Of a stretch of 48,774 nucleotides of DNA, positions 33,864-41,836 are shown one piece after another (positions within the stretch are counted from its first letter, which is position 1; each line of letters starts with the position of its first letter). The translations under genes were made by a program, and so were the position numbers. Origin of the DNA: Comamonadaceae bacterium (lineage in GTDB: Bacteria > Pseudomonadota > Gammaproteobacteria > Burkholderiales > Burkholderiaceae_C); the NCBI GenBank assembly GCA_947485165.1, contig CANKRG010000011.1, positions 1-48,774 on the forward strand. Direction: 5' to 3'. The notes below the pieces were generated by a model. The model was not told the DNA's origin. It worked only from the letters and a program-made list of their open reading frames with translations, and did not search any database.

Positions 33864-35114
33864 ATGCTAACCTGGGACGACGAAGTTAAGTCTTCACTGC
33901 CGACAACACAAAGCCGTGGTTTATCAATAAACCACGCGGATGAGCGTCCTCTTTTTTCGTCTGCTATTCCAGCGCAGACCGGCGCACCGCAGTTAATGGT
34001 CTCTGCGCAAGCTTCTGTGATGAACCAAACCAGCAGTCAAACTGGCTCACCAAGTACGGCTTCTGTTTCTGACTCTACTCCAGTGCCCGCTGTTCACAAG
34101 CGCATCAACGCGGCAGACAAGCGCATCATCAATGGCCAAACCGATGTCAACCAACTGGTGCCATTCAAATACAAATGGGCGTGGGAAAAATATTTAGCCA
34201 CTTGCGCCAACCATTGGATGCCGCAAGAAGTCAACATGACGCGCGACATTGCTTTGTGGAAAAGCCCGAATGGGTTGACGGAAGACGAGCGTCGTTTGGT
34301 GAAACGCAATTTGGGTTTCTTTGTGACAGCGGACTCGTTGGCTGCTAACAATATTGTGCTGGGCACGTACCGTCACATCACTGCGCCAGAATGCCGCCAG
34401 TTTTTGCTGCGCCAAGCGTTTGAGGAGGCGATTCATACCCACGCTTACCAATACATCACCGAGTCGTTGGGGCTGGATGAAGCTGAGATTTTCAACGCCT
34501 ACAACGAAGTGCAATCGATTCGTGACAAAGACCAGTTCCTGATTCCTTTCATCGATGCCATCAGCGATCCCTTGTTCAAGACCGGCACACATGAAACCGA
34601 TCAAACCTTGCTGAAGTCTTTGATTGTGTTTGCCTGCCTGATGGAAGGCTTGTTCTTCTACGTCGGTTTCACGCAAATTTTGGCGTTAGGTCGTCAAAAC
34701 AAAATGACAGGTGCAGCTGAGCAGTACCAGTACATTTTGCGTGATGAGTCTATGCACTGCAATTTTGGTATTGATTTGATCAACCAGTTGAAACTGGAAA
34801 ACCCGGGCTTGTGGACGCCAGAGTTCAAAGTCGAAATCAAAGCCTTGTTTTTGAAAGCTGTTGAGCTGGAATACCGCTATGCTGAAGACACCATGCCGCG
34901 TGGCGTGTTGGGCATGAATGCGTCCATGTTCAAAGGTTACCTGCGTTACATTGCCAATCGGCGTGCCGTACAGATTGGTTTGGAAACCTTGTTCCCGAAC
35001 GAGGAAAACCCGTTCCCGTGGATGAGCGAAATGATTGATTTGAAGAAAGAGCGTAACTTTTTTGAAACCCGTGTGATTGAGTACCAATCAGGCGGCGCGC
35101 TTTCTTGGGATTAA
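33864..35114 (+). CDS. nrdB: Ribonucleoside-diphosphate reductase, class I beta subunit
   Basis: This 416-residue R2 protein supplies the tyrosyl radical and di-iron centre. Iron ligands and the radical site are seen in TRDIALWKS (Asp), [15 protein letters not shown] (Glu, His and, four residues on, the radical Tyr), [11 protein letters not shown] (Glu) and [10 protein letters not shown] (Glu, His). The C-terminal segment that docks into NrdA is present. The first 95 residues contain a low-complexity stretch ([20 protein letters not shown]) not found in E. coli NrdB (376). It is 133 bp after nrdA and presumably co-transcribed. Confidence 0.95.
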   Translation: MLTWDDEVKSSLPTTQSRGLSINHADERPLFSSAIPAQTGAPQLMVSAQASVMNQTSSQTGSPSTASVSDSTPVPAVHKRINAADKRIINGQTDVNQLVPFKYKWAWEKYLATCANHWMPQEVNMTRDIALWKSPNGLTEDERRLVKRNLGFFVTADSLAANNIVLGTYRHITAPECRQFLLRQAFEEAIHTHAYQYITESLGLDEAEIFNAYNEVQSIRDKDQFLIPFIDAISDPLFKTGTHETDQTLLKSLIVFACLMEGLFFYVGFTQILALGRQNKMTGAAEQYQYILRDESMHCNFGIDLINQLKLENPGLWTPEFKVEIKALFLKAVELEYRYAEDTMPRGVLGMNASMFKGYLRYIANRRAVQIGLETLFPNEENPFPWMSEMIDLKKERNFFETRVIEYQSGGALSWD

Positions 35115-35322
35115 GTGATTGGTAGATTTGGAATTAGAAATTTGAGGTGATTGTAGAAACTTGCATGCAAGACTGATATTGGCCAAAGAGCTGAACTGTC
35201 TTGTGTGCTTACCCTGTTCATGCTGCTGCAGCGCACGATGGTGTGATGCAACAACATGAATCGCTTTGTGTATAAAAATACAAGCACGAAGTGCTCTTTG
35301 ACATGTAAACAAGGAGAAAATA

Positions 35323-35805
35323 ATGGCAACTGCGAAAAAACCGGCCGCTAAAAAGGCCCCTGCGAAGAAAGCTCCTGCTAAAAAAGTAGCAGCTAAGAAA
35401 GCCGCTCCAGCGAAAAAAGCTGTAGCAAAGAAAGCTCCGGCTAAAAAAGTCGTCGCTAAAAAAGCGCCTGCTAAGAAAGCCGCTCCAGCGAAAAAAGCTG
35501 TAGCTAAAAAAGCGCCTGCTAAGAAAGTCGCTCCAGCGAAAAAAGCTGCAGCTAAAAAAGTACCGGCTAAGAAAGCTGCCCCAGCGAAAAAAGCTGTAGC
35601 TAAAAAAGCGCCTGCTAAGAAAGCCGTCGCCAAAAAAGCACCAGCGAAGAAAGCTGCTGCTAAAAAGCCTGCTGCCAAAAAAGCCAAGGCGCCAGCCAAG
35701 AAAGCCGCGAAAACACCCGCTGCCAAGCCTGCCCCTGCCACTGCGGCTCAAACAACGTTGAACCCGCAAGCTGCTTGGCCTTTTCCGACTGCGAAAAAGC
35801 CTTGA
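35323..35805 (+). CDS. Histone H1-like DNA-binding protein with AKKAP repeats
   Basis: This 160-residue, extremely Lys/Ala/Pro-rich protein is made of PAKKA-type pentapeptides similar to the C-terminal tail of eukaryotic H1 and to the H1-like proteins of Bordetella and other Burkholderiales. It would bind nucleic acids without sequence specificity. The last 25 residues ([21 protein letters not shown]) leave the repeat. AAGGAG lies just before the ATG. Bases 35479-35622 form three 48-bp tandem units, so its length probably varies among strains. A well-formed terminator follows at 35857. The long frames on the opposite strand are shadows of the repeat. Confidence 0.9.
   Translation: MATAKKPAAKKAPAKKAPAKKVAAKKAAPAKKAVAKKAPAKKVVAKKAPAKKAAPAKKAVAKKAPAKKVAPAKKAAAKKVPAKKAAPAKKAVAKKAPAKKAVAKKAPAKKAAAKKPAAKKAKAPAKKAAKTPAAKPAPATAAQTTLNPQAAWPFPTAKKP
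35479..35622 (+). repeat. Three 48-bp tandem units in the histone-like gene
   Basis: Units start at 35479, 35527 and 35575. Each encodes 16 residues of the form [16 protein letters not shown] with a few base changes between units. A related longer unit starts at 35401 with a small in-frame insertion. Confidence 0.85.
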
Positions 35806-35856
35806 TGCAGATAAGTCAATTGACTTAGAGCTTTGCTTTAAGCCGTTGTGCTTTCA

Positions 35857-35888
35857 ACCCGATGCTGCAAAGCATCGGGTTTTTTTTG
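35857..35888 (+). terminator. Terminator of the nrd/histone-like region
   Basis: ACCCGATGCT (35857-35866) pairs perfectly with AGCATCGGGT (35871-35880) around GCAA, followed by eight Ts. It lies about 50 bp after the histone-like gene. Confidence 0.93.
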
Positions 35889-35905
35889 TTGTCTAAATTC
35901 ATAAA

Positions 35906-35965
35906 TATTGCTATATATATAATAGCAATTAAAGCAACAAATACAAAGGCTAGAGACTTAAATAA
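35906..35965 (+). repeat. Interspersed repeat, copy G
   Basis: TATTGCTATATATATAATAGC, then a spacer with GCAACAAATAC, then AAAGGCTAGAGACTTAAA, matches the family. It overlaps the 3' end of the PfkB kinase gene: the CTA at 35950-35952 inside GGCTAGAG is the complement of that gene's TAG stop, and the last residues (LSL) are encoded in the repeat. Confidence 0.7.
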
Positions 35966-36852
35966 TTAAAATTTATTTGGTAGTTTTGACCGCCACGCTG
36001 TGCGATCTTGAGGGCGCCCAATTGGTTGCCAAGCTTGGCGCATTGAGCCAATGGCCAGCCTTTTTCCAAACCAAATAAGAGCGCACCTCTAAACGCATCG
36101 CCACAACCTGTGGGATCCACCACACTGCTGGCAACCACTGGTGCAACGACGGTTTTCTCGCCATCCACCCAAACTTCACAGCCATGCTCGCCTAAAGTGA
36201 CAATCAAGCCTTTCACTTTTTTAGAGATTTCAGCACTGCTTAGGCCTGTTCTATCACACAGCATCTTGCCTTCGTAATCGTTCACGGTGACCCAAGTCGC
36301 CAAATCGATGAAGTGCGCTAAATCTTTGCCGTCAAACATCGGCAAACCTTGGCCTGGGTCAAACACAAAAGGAATGCCCGCTGCATTGAATTGCTCAGCA
36401 TGATCTAACATCGCATCGCGACCGTCTGGCGACACGATGCCGATTTTGACGTCATCGCGGGGTGCTATTTTTGTGATGTGCGCTTGCATCATCGCGCCAG
36501 GGTGAAAAGCGGTGATTTGGTTGTTATTGGTGTCCGTCATGATCATGGCTTGTGCCGTGTAGGTGTCGCTCACCTCGCGGACGTACTCAGTGCTCATGCC
36601 CAATGCAGCGATGCGTTTGGCGTAATCTGCGCCATCGCTGCCTACAGTCGCCATGATCAACGGTGTTCCGCCCAGTTGCTTCAAGGCATAGGCGATATTG
36701 CCTGCACAGCCACCAAATTCGCGTCGTAGCGTAGGCACAAAAAATGAGACATTCAAGTTGTGTATTTGATCGGGAAGGATTTGATCGGCAAATTTACCTT
36801 CAAAATTCATGATACTGTCAAAGGCTAAAGAGCCACAAATAATTGCTGCCAT
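35950..36852 (-). CDS. PfkB-family carbohydrate/adenosine kinase
   Basis: This 300-residue ribokinase-fold protein starts MAAIICGSLAFDSIMNFEGKF. It has the first PfkB motif region GGCAGNIAYALKQLGGTPLIMATVGSDGADYA near residue 45 and the second, with the catalytic aspartate, in DPTGCGDAFRGALLFGLEKG near residue 250. The arrangement is close to the bacterial adenosine-kinase-like group found next to prmA/accC in this lineage; the substrate is not proven. It is the last gene of the minus-strand run from accB. Its final residues and stop lie in repeat copy G. Confidence 0.85.
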   Translation of the reverse strand: MAAIICGSLAFDSIMNFEGKFADQILPDQIHNLNVSFFVPTLRREFGGCAGNIAYALKQLGGTPLIMATVGSDGADYAKRIAALGMSTEYVREVSDTYTAQAMIMTDTNNNQITAFHPGAMMQAHITKIAPRDDVKIGIVSPDGRDAMLDHAEQFNAAGIPFVFDPGQGLPMFDGKDLAHFIDLATWVTVNDYEGKMLCDRTGLSSAEISKKVKGLIVTLGEHGCEVWVDGEKTVVAPVVASSVVDPTGCGDAFRGALLFGLEKGWPLAQCAKLGNQLGALKIAQRGGQNYQINFNYLSL

Positions 36853-36912
36853 ATGCGTTAAGGTCTCAAGTTGCGTTAAAAATAGATGTTTAAAAGTCGG
36901 CTTACGGTGATG

Positions 36913-37758
36913 TCAAGGGTAAAAAAGAAAAACTCGGTAGCCAGAAACAGGCGGCATGTCTGGGTTAGACGTCACCGCCAATTTCATCTCACCCGTCCAA
37001 TCACCGTTAGCCGCAAGCGCAGTGCTATTGAAGCCGAAGTCTTTTGCTAGCAAGACTCGCCGCAAAACGGGTTTATCGCCAGCTTCTGTCAACGTTAATT
37101 CAACAGCTGGCATGGCCACAGGTATGTCTGAGCTGTTTTTCAAAGTCAGTTTGAGGGCAAAAACTTGAGCTGATGCGGGTTCACCTGCTGTAGTTTGCGC
37201 TTTTTGAAAACTTGAGCTGTCGATTTTGAAGGCATCGATGTTTTTAAATGGCTCAATTTTGCAGCCTATTGCTTGGCAAAGAGATTCAAAACTCGTTTTG
37301 ATCGCTGGGTTAGCTGCGGCAAGGTGGTTGCGCTGGCTAAATACCACTTGGAAAAATAACAGGCCAGCTAAAGCCACACATGCTGCACGCAGACTGGTGA
37401 TAACGTTTCTTTTTAGCCAAAAAGCCTTGTTTTTTGCAACACGGACAAATGAAAGATCTGTCTCTGTTTTATCTGGATGAGGTGTAAAAGTGACATTAGT
37501 CGGCGTATTTATTGCCTGAGGCGCTATATTGTCAGGAGTAATTTGTACGTTTTCACTCGGCAAGCCTACTTCCGGCACTCTAGCCTGCTGCCAAGGGTCA
37601 GTTTTATCAGTTGCTTCCGCTGTTGTAGCCGCATGCGCAGCTGCATCAAAAACCTCAGCGCAACGGCCACACCGTACCCAACCTTGTGATACTTTGAGTT
37701 GGTCTGGAACGATTTTAAAAACCGTATCGCAGGCGGGGCAGCGTGTTTTGAGGCTCAT
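36913..37758 (-). CDS. Zinc-ribbon and DUF3426 membrane protein
   Basis: This 281-residue protein has an N-terminal MJ0042-type zinc ribbon (TRCPACDTVFKI with VRCGRCAEVFDAA, residues 6-40) and a linker of about 75 residues. One membrane helix (AACVALAGLLFFQVVFS, near 130) and a DUF3426 domain to the C terminus follow. Function is unknown; it regularly follows prmA in this group. The linker holds copy H of the interspersed repeat, read as IAPQAINTPTNV at residues 78-89. It begins 40 bp after prmA. Confidence 0.87.
   Translation of the reverse strand: MSLKTRCPACDTVFKIVPDQLKVSQGWVRCGRCAEVFDAAAHAATTAEATDKTDPWQQARVPEVGLPSENVQITPDNIAPQAINTPTNVTFTPHPDKTETDLSFVRVAKNKAFWLKRNVITSLRAACVALAGLLFFQVVFSQRNHLAAANPAIKTSFESLCQAIGCKIEPFKNIDAFKIDSSSFQKAQTTAGEPASAQVFALKLTLKNSSDIPVAMPAVELTLTEAGDKPVLRRVLLAKDFGFNSTALAANGDWTGEMKLAVTSNPDMPPVSGYRVFLFYP
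37492..37535 (-). repeat. Interspersed repeat, copy H, inside the DUF3426 gene
   Basis: Read on the minus strand it gives AATATAGCGCCTCAGG, then CAATAAATACGCCGACTAATG. The 16-nt stretch TCAGGCAATAAATACG is identical to copy D. The orientation is the same as the gene, and the reading frame (CAG GCA ATA AAT ACG) is the same as in copy D. Confidence 0.7.
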
Positions 37759-37797
37759 GAAAACGTAATAAAACGCATGAAGACGGATGCAGACACG

Positions 37798-38688
37798 CTA
37801 TAGCGTAGCGGTCATCAAAATCCAGCCATCTTCCGTGTCAGACACGGCAAGCTTGCAATAGGGCGCGTAGGCCAATTTCAACTCTTCCTCTTGGCGTGCC
37901 AAGATGCCAGCCAAAACCAAAGAGCCACCTTTTTCAACACGGGCACACAGCAGGGGGGCTAAAACTTTGAGTGGCGTAGCCAAAATATTGGCAAAAACGG
38001 TTTGATAGCGACCGCTTACTTTGTCTGGCAGACCTGATTTCAAAGACACGTGATTCGCTTCGGCGTTTAAAAGTGTGGACTCAACCGCTGCTAAATCAAT
38101 ATCGACCGCATCAATGTAAACCGCCCCAAACTTGGCCGCTCCAATGGCCAAGATACCAGAGCCACAACCGTAGTCAAGCACGCGTTTGAACTTGTTTGCC
38201 GTGTCGGGTTGCTTGGCAATCCATTTCAAGCACATGCGCGTGGTCGGGTGGGTTCCTGTGCCAAAGGCCAAACCTGGGTCGAGCCGAATCACTTGTTTCG
38301 CAGCCGCAGGCGGCTCATGCCAGGTTGGCACAATCCAAAATTCAGGTGTAATTTCAACTGGCTCAAACTGCGATTGCGTCAAACGCACCCAGTCCTGATC
38401 AGCCACTGCGACAACGCCCAACAGCGTACAAGCAGCAAAGAAATCTTGTGCAGCCAGTAAAGTTGACGCTTCACGCGCCTGACCTTCGGTGCTGAAGAGG
38501 GCGGTCACGCGGCTGCGTTGCCAGCCACCTTTGGGTGGCGGCATATCGGGTTCGCCGAATAAGGCTTGCTCAGCATCGGTCGCTGCATCAGCGTCTTCCA
38601 CCGACACGCTGAGCGCATCGAGGGCTTCTAAGGCGTCACTGAGTTCATCAATATGCGCCTCTGGGCACATGATTTTGAGTTCAAACAT
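37798..38688 (-). CDS. prmA: Ribosomal protein L11 methyltransferase
   Basis: This 296-residue SAM-dependent methyltransferase trimethylates L11. The N-terminal L11-binding domain begins MFELKIMCPEAHIDELSDAL. The catalytic domain has RLDPGLAFGTGTHPTTRMCL, VLDYGCGSGILAIGAAKFGA and VFANILATPLKVLAPLL (the NxL motif). The start at 38688 is preferred over an upstream in-frame start that adds 34 residues absent in the family. It lies 31 bp after accC on the same strand, as in many relatives. Confidence 0.94.
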   Translation of the reverse strand: MFELKIMCPEAHIDELSDALEALDALSVSVEDADAATDAEQALFGEPDMPPPKGGWQRSRVTALFSTEGQAREASTLLAAQDFFAACTLLGVVAVADQDWVRLTQSQFEPVEITPEFWIVPTWHEPPAAAKQVIRLDPGLAFGTGTHPTTRMCLKWIAKQPDTANKFKRVLDYGCGSGILAIGAAKFGAVYIDAVDIDLAAVESTLLNAEANHVSLKSGLPDKVSGRYQTVFANILATPLKVLAPLLCARVEKGGSLVLAGILARQEEELKLAYAPYCKLAVSDTEDGWILMTATL

Positions 38689-38719
38689 GAATGTGTGCAG
38701 TGGATGAAGAGGTGCAAGC

Positions 38720-40069
38720 TCAGCGTTTATGCTGCAGCAACCACTCTTCGAGGTAATGAATATTGGTACCACCCGCCATGAATTTGGCATCCACCATCAA
38801 ATCACGGTGTAACGCAATATTGGTGTTGATACCTTCGACCAGCGTTTCCGCCAAAGCCGTACGCATGCGTGCAATCGCTTGTTCGCGGGTGTCCCCGTGC
38901 GTGATGATTTTGCCAATCATCGAATCATAGTTTGGAGGCACAAAATAGTTGGTGTAAATGTGCGAATCTACCCGCACACCCGGGCCACCTGGCGCATGCC
39001 ACATGGTGATTCGGCCTGGAGATGGCGTGAATTTGTAGGGGTCTTCAGCGTTGATGCGGCACTCAATCGCATGGCCGCGCATTTCGACTTGCTTTTGTGT
39101 GAATGGCAATTTTTCACCCGCAGCCACCATGATTTGCGTCTTCACAATATCGATGCCCGTCACCATTTCGGTGATGGTGTGCTCGACTTGTACGCGGGTG
39201 TTCATTTCGATGAAATAAAACTCACCGTTTTCGAACAAAAACTCAAACGTGCCCGCACCGCGGTAGCCAATTTTTTTACACGCAGCGACACAGCGCTCAC
39301 CGATGCGGTCAATCAGCTTGCGTGGAATGCCCGGTGCTGGTGCTTCTTCAATGATTTTTTGGTGTCTACGTTGCATGGAACAATCGCGGTCGCCCAAATA
39401 CACAGCATTCTTGTGCTTGTCAGTCAAAATCTGGATTTCAACGTGGCGTGGGTTTTGCAGGAACTTTTCCATGTAAACCGCCGGGTTGCCGAAGGCTGCG
39501 CCAGCCTCGGCTTTGGTCATTTGCACGGCGTTGATCAATGCCGCCTCAGTGTGCACCACGCGCATGCCACGCCCACCGCCACCGCCAGCGGCTTTGATGA
39601 TGACGGGGTAGCCGACAGATTTCGCAATGCGACGCACCATCACAGGGTCATCCGGCAGTTCACCTTCTGAGCCCGGCACACACGGCACACCCGCTTTGAT
39701 CATGGCTTGTTTGGCAGCAACCTTGTCGCCCATGATGCGGATGGATTCAGCCGTAGGCCCAATAAATTGGAAGCCACTTTTTTCCACGCGCTCAGCAAAG
39801 TTGGCGTTTTCGCTCAAAAAGCCATAGCCAGGGTGAATCGCTTCAGAATCTGTCACCTCTGCCGCAGAAATAATCGCTGGCATATTGAGGTAACTCAAAG
39901 CGGAGGCCGCGGGGCCAATACAGACGGCTTCGTCGGCTAATTTGACGTATTTGGCGTCTTTGTCGGCTTCTGAGTAAACCATCACTGCCTTGACGCCCAG
40001 CTCACGGCAAGCGCGCTGAATGCGCAACGCGATTTCGCCTCGGTTCGCGATCAGAATTTTTTTGAACAT
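38720..40069 (-). CDS. accC: Acetyl-CoA carboxylase, biotin carboxylase subunit
   Basis: This 449-residue ATP-grasp enzyme has the same length as E. coli AccC. It starts [20 protein letters not shown] and has the glycine-rich ATP loop [18 protein letters not shown] and the [30 protein letters not shown] block. The active-site [20 protein letters not shown] and the C-terminal [17 protein letters not shown] are present. It carboxylates the biotin on AccB with bicarbonate and ATP. The ATG at 40069 lies one base after the accB stop. Confidence 0.97.
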   Translation of the reverse strand: MFKKILIANRGEIALRIQRACRELGVKAVMVYSEADKDAKYVKLADEAVCIGPAASALSYLNMPAIISAAEVTDSEAIHPGYGFLSENANFAERVEKSGFQFIGPTAESIRIMGDKVAAKQAMIKAGVPCVPGSEGELPDDPVMVRRIAKSVGYPVIIKAAGGGGGRGMRVVHTEAALINAVQMTKAEAGAAFGNPAVYMEKFLQNPRHVEIQILTDKHKNAVYLGDRDCSMQRRHQKIIEEAPAPGIPRKLIDRIGERCVAACKKIGYRGAGTFEFLFENGEFYFIEMNTRVQVEHTITEMVTGIDIVKTQIMVAAGEKLPFTQKQVEMRGHAIECRINAEDPYKFTPSPGRITMWHAPGGPGVRVDSHIYTNYFVPPNYDSMIGKIITHGDTREQAIARMRTALAETLVEGINTNIALHRDLMVDAKFMAGGTNIHYLEEWLLQHKR

Positions 40070-40070
40070 A

Positions 40071-40538
40071 TTAGGCAATCACCACCATCGGTTGGCCATA
40101 TTCAATCGCTTGACCGTTCTCGCACAAAATTTGCGTCACGGTGCCCGACATATCCGCTTCGATTTCATTCAAAATCTTCATGGCTTCGATGATGCAGACC
40201 GTGTCACCCACCTTGACGACGTCGCCAATTTCCACAAAAGATTTCGCACCTGGGCTAGCCGCACGGTAAAACGTGCCAACCATCGGCGATTTCACGCTAT
40301 GACCAACAGACACCGGCTCAACCGCTGGAATCGGGGCAACTTCACCGATGGAAGAGCTCACGGGCGCAGCATATTGCATGGGTTGCTGTGGGCTGTGGTG
40401 CATGACATTTTGCACATAAGGCGCGTTGCCGCCGCCTTTCACAATACGTACCGTACCTTCAGCTTCCGTGATTTCCAATTCTGTAACATTGGAGTCTGAT
40501 ACCAAGTCGATCAAGGTTTTGAGTTTGCGTAAGTCCAT
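40071..40538 (-). CDS. accB: Acetyl-CoA carboxylase, biotin carboxyl carrier protein
   Basis: This 155-residue BCCP starts [23 protein letters not shown]. It has a Pro/Ala-rich linker and a C-terminal biotinyl domain with the biotin-accepting lysine in [15 protein letters not shown]; the thumb-like segment [23 protein letters not shown] is also present. The start at 40538 is supported by the family N terminus; a GAGG sits upstream. A 14-bp perfect palindrome lies about 85 bp before it. Confidence 0.96.
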   Translation of the reverse strand: MDLRKLKTLIDLVSDSNVTELEITEAEGTVRIVKGGGNAPYVQNVMHHSPQQPMQYAAPVSSSIGEVAPIPAVEPVSVGHSVKSPMVGTFYRAASPGAKSFVEIGDVVKVGDTVCIIEAMKILNEIEADMSGTVTQILCENGQAIEYGQPMVVIA

Positions 40539-40620
40539 ACAAATATGCCTCGTGTTTTTTAAGAATTGCAATTTAACCTAAATCTAAGTTAAAAACGGTT
40601 ATTTTTGGCTAACTTGCAAT

Positions 40621-40634
40621 AATTAACGTTAATT
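40621..40634. promoter_or_regulatory. Perfect 14-bp palindrome before accB
   Basis: AATTAACGTTAATT is self-complementary over all 14 bases and lies in an AT-rich 125-bp gap between tlpA2 and accB, where the accBC promoter is expected. It may be an operator, but AT-rich palindromes also arise by chance. Confidence 0.35.
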
Positions 40635-40663
40635 TATAATAAAAAAAAGAGTTCGAGTTATTT

Positions 40664-41227
40664 TTAGACGGCATTTAGCCAAATATTCAAATCATCTTCG
40701 CTCAATTTCCCCATTTTACGCTGCATCACGTGTCCATCAGCAGCCAACATCACGGAAAACGGTAAGCCGCCAGCAAGGTTTCCCCATGATTTACTCAGTG
40801 CGATGCCAGATAAATCGGTGATGGCTATGGGAAAAGTAAGCGGTAATTTTTTCAAAAAAGTACGCACTGCATCTGGCTTGTCGGCCGCTAATCCGACAAT
40901 TTGCATGCTTTTAGCTTTGTTTTGGTTGTAGAAGCGTTCTAATAGAGGCAATTCCTCAACACAGGGTGGGCACCACGTCGCCCAAAAATTGATGAGCAGC
41001 GGTTTGCCTTTTAACGATTGCATAGCGAGCTTGCCGCCATCTGGTTTATCAAACTGCATCTGCCAGAGATCGTCCAAGTCGCCAGTTATCGGCATGCTAG
41101 GCGTTTCCGCCTGCTCCTGTTTGCTTTGCCAATAAGCAGCACCAGCGCCAGCCATTGCAGCGGCGACTGCTGCGCCAACAGTCAATAGATGTCGGCGTTG
41201 CGTTAGCGGTTTAGAAGAGTCGTTCAT
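40664..41227 (-). CDS. TlpA-family disulfide reductase
   Basis: This 187-residue exported thioredoxin-like protein has an N-terminal QRRHLLTVGAAVAAAMAGAG stretch: a twin-arginine-like pair followed by a hydrophobic segment, so Tat or Sec export with possible membrane anchoring. The active site is FWATWCPPCVEELP near residue 85 and the cis-proline region GGLPFSVML. It probably reduces periplasmic disulfides. It lies between the hypothetical gene at 41237 and accB on the same strand. Confidence 0.9.
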   Translation of the reverse strand: MNDSSKPLTQRRHLLTVGAAVAAAMAGAGAAYWQSKQEQAETPSMPITGDLDDLWQMQFDKPDGGKLAMQSLKGKPLLINFWATWCPPCVEELPLLERFYNQNKAKSMQIVGLAADKPDAVRTFLKKLPLTFPIAITDLSGIALSKSWGNLAGGLPFSVMLAADGHVMQRKMGKLSEDDLNIWLNAV

Positions 41228-41236
41228 AAAGTCGTA

Positions 41237-41815
41237 TCAATTTTCAATCAAGAGTTTAGCTAAAGCCGCTAAATCCCCACGCGGCGCACGCCCTTCGCTG
41301 TCTGGCTTCAAAGCGCCACGCAAATCAGCGTAGTCATAAATCATCAAATGCACACCAATGTCGGTATTTAAAGCTTTGCAAGGTGCGTGGATGCTCAGCG
41401 CTTCAACTATACCCCCATCAATCCCCTTGATGGATCGGGCAATATAGTCAGCGCGGTGGTCGATCAAGGCAATTTCGGCTGATTTGGGGTCATCACAAAA
41501 GAGCGCAATATAGATGTCGGATAGCTTGGTCGCCGTGCCATGCCAAACCGAGCCGCCCAAATACGGTCTGAAATCAGCCATGCGCTGCATCCAAATCAGT
41601 GCCAGCCGCCGCAGCGTCTCTAATTCCGCCGGCTGCGTATCGGCGCAAAACAAAGCAATGTAATCGCGCACTTCTGCTTCCACCTCGTCGTGACTGGGTA
41701 ATTCCGTACGCAAAGGCAGGCCGAGCTGTTTGACGGCTCGGCGTTTGGCTGCGCCGTAGTCCAAACCTTCCTCAACGACAAGTCTAGCCGCCGTGATGGA
41801 AATTTCAGAGGCCAT
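41237..41815 (-). CDS. Conserved protein of unknown function, possibly nucleotidyltransferase-like
   Basis: I do not recognise a characterised family for this 192-residue product. The N-terminal MASEISITAARLVVEEGLDYGAAKRRAVKQLG is helical. A block LGGSVWHGTATKLSDIYIALFCDD near residue 105 resembles the hGS...D motif of nucleotidyltransferases, but the second acidic residue (DxD/E) is replaced, DIYI. The end (LRGALKPDSEGRAPRGDLAAL) looks conserved. Starts at 41842 and 41848 are also possible and would overlap the divergent mpl start by 6-12 bp. No SD is clear for any of them. It precedes tlpA2 and accB in the same direction. Confidence 0.7.
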   Translation of the reverse strand: MASEISITAARLVVEEGLDYGAAKRRAVKQLGLPLRTELPSHDEVEAEVRDYIALFCADTQPAELETLRRLALIWMQRMADFRPYLGGSVWHGTATKLSDIYIALFCDDPKSAEIALIDHRADYIARSIKGIDGGIVEALSIHAPCKALNTDIGVHLMIYDYADLRGALKPDSEGRAPRGDLAALAKLLIEN

Positions 41816-41836
41816 ATTGCCAGCGATAATAGAGTC

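Noticed and set aside
35088-35769. Two long minus-strand frames opposite the histone-like gene, with [10 protein letters not shown]-type and FFSRS-type repeats
   Set aside because: They arise from reading the AAA/GCT repeat of the H1-like gene backwards. The plus strand has the ribosome binding site and terminator.
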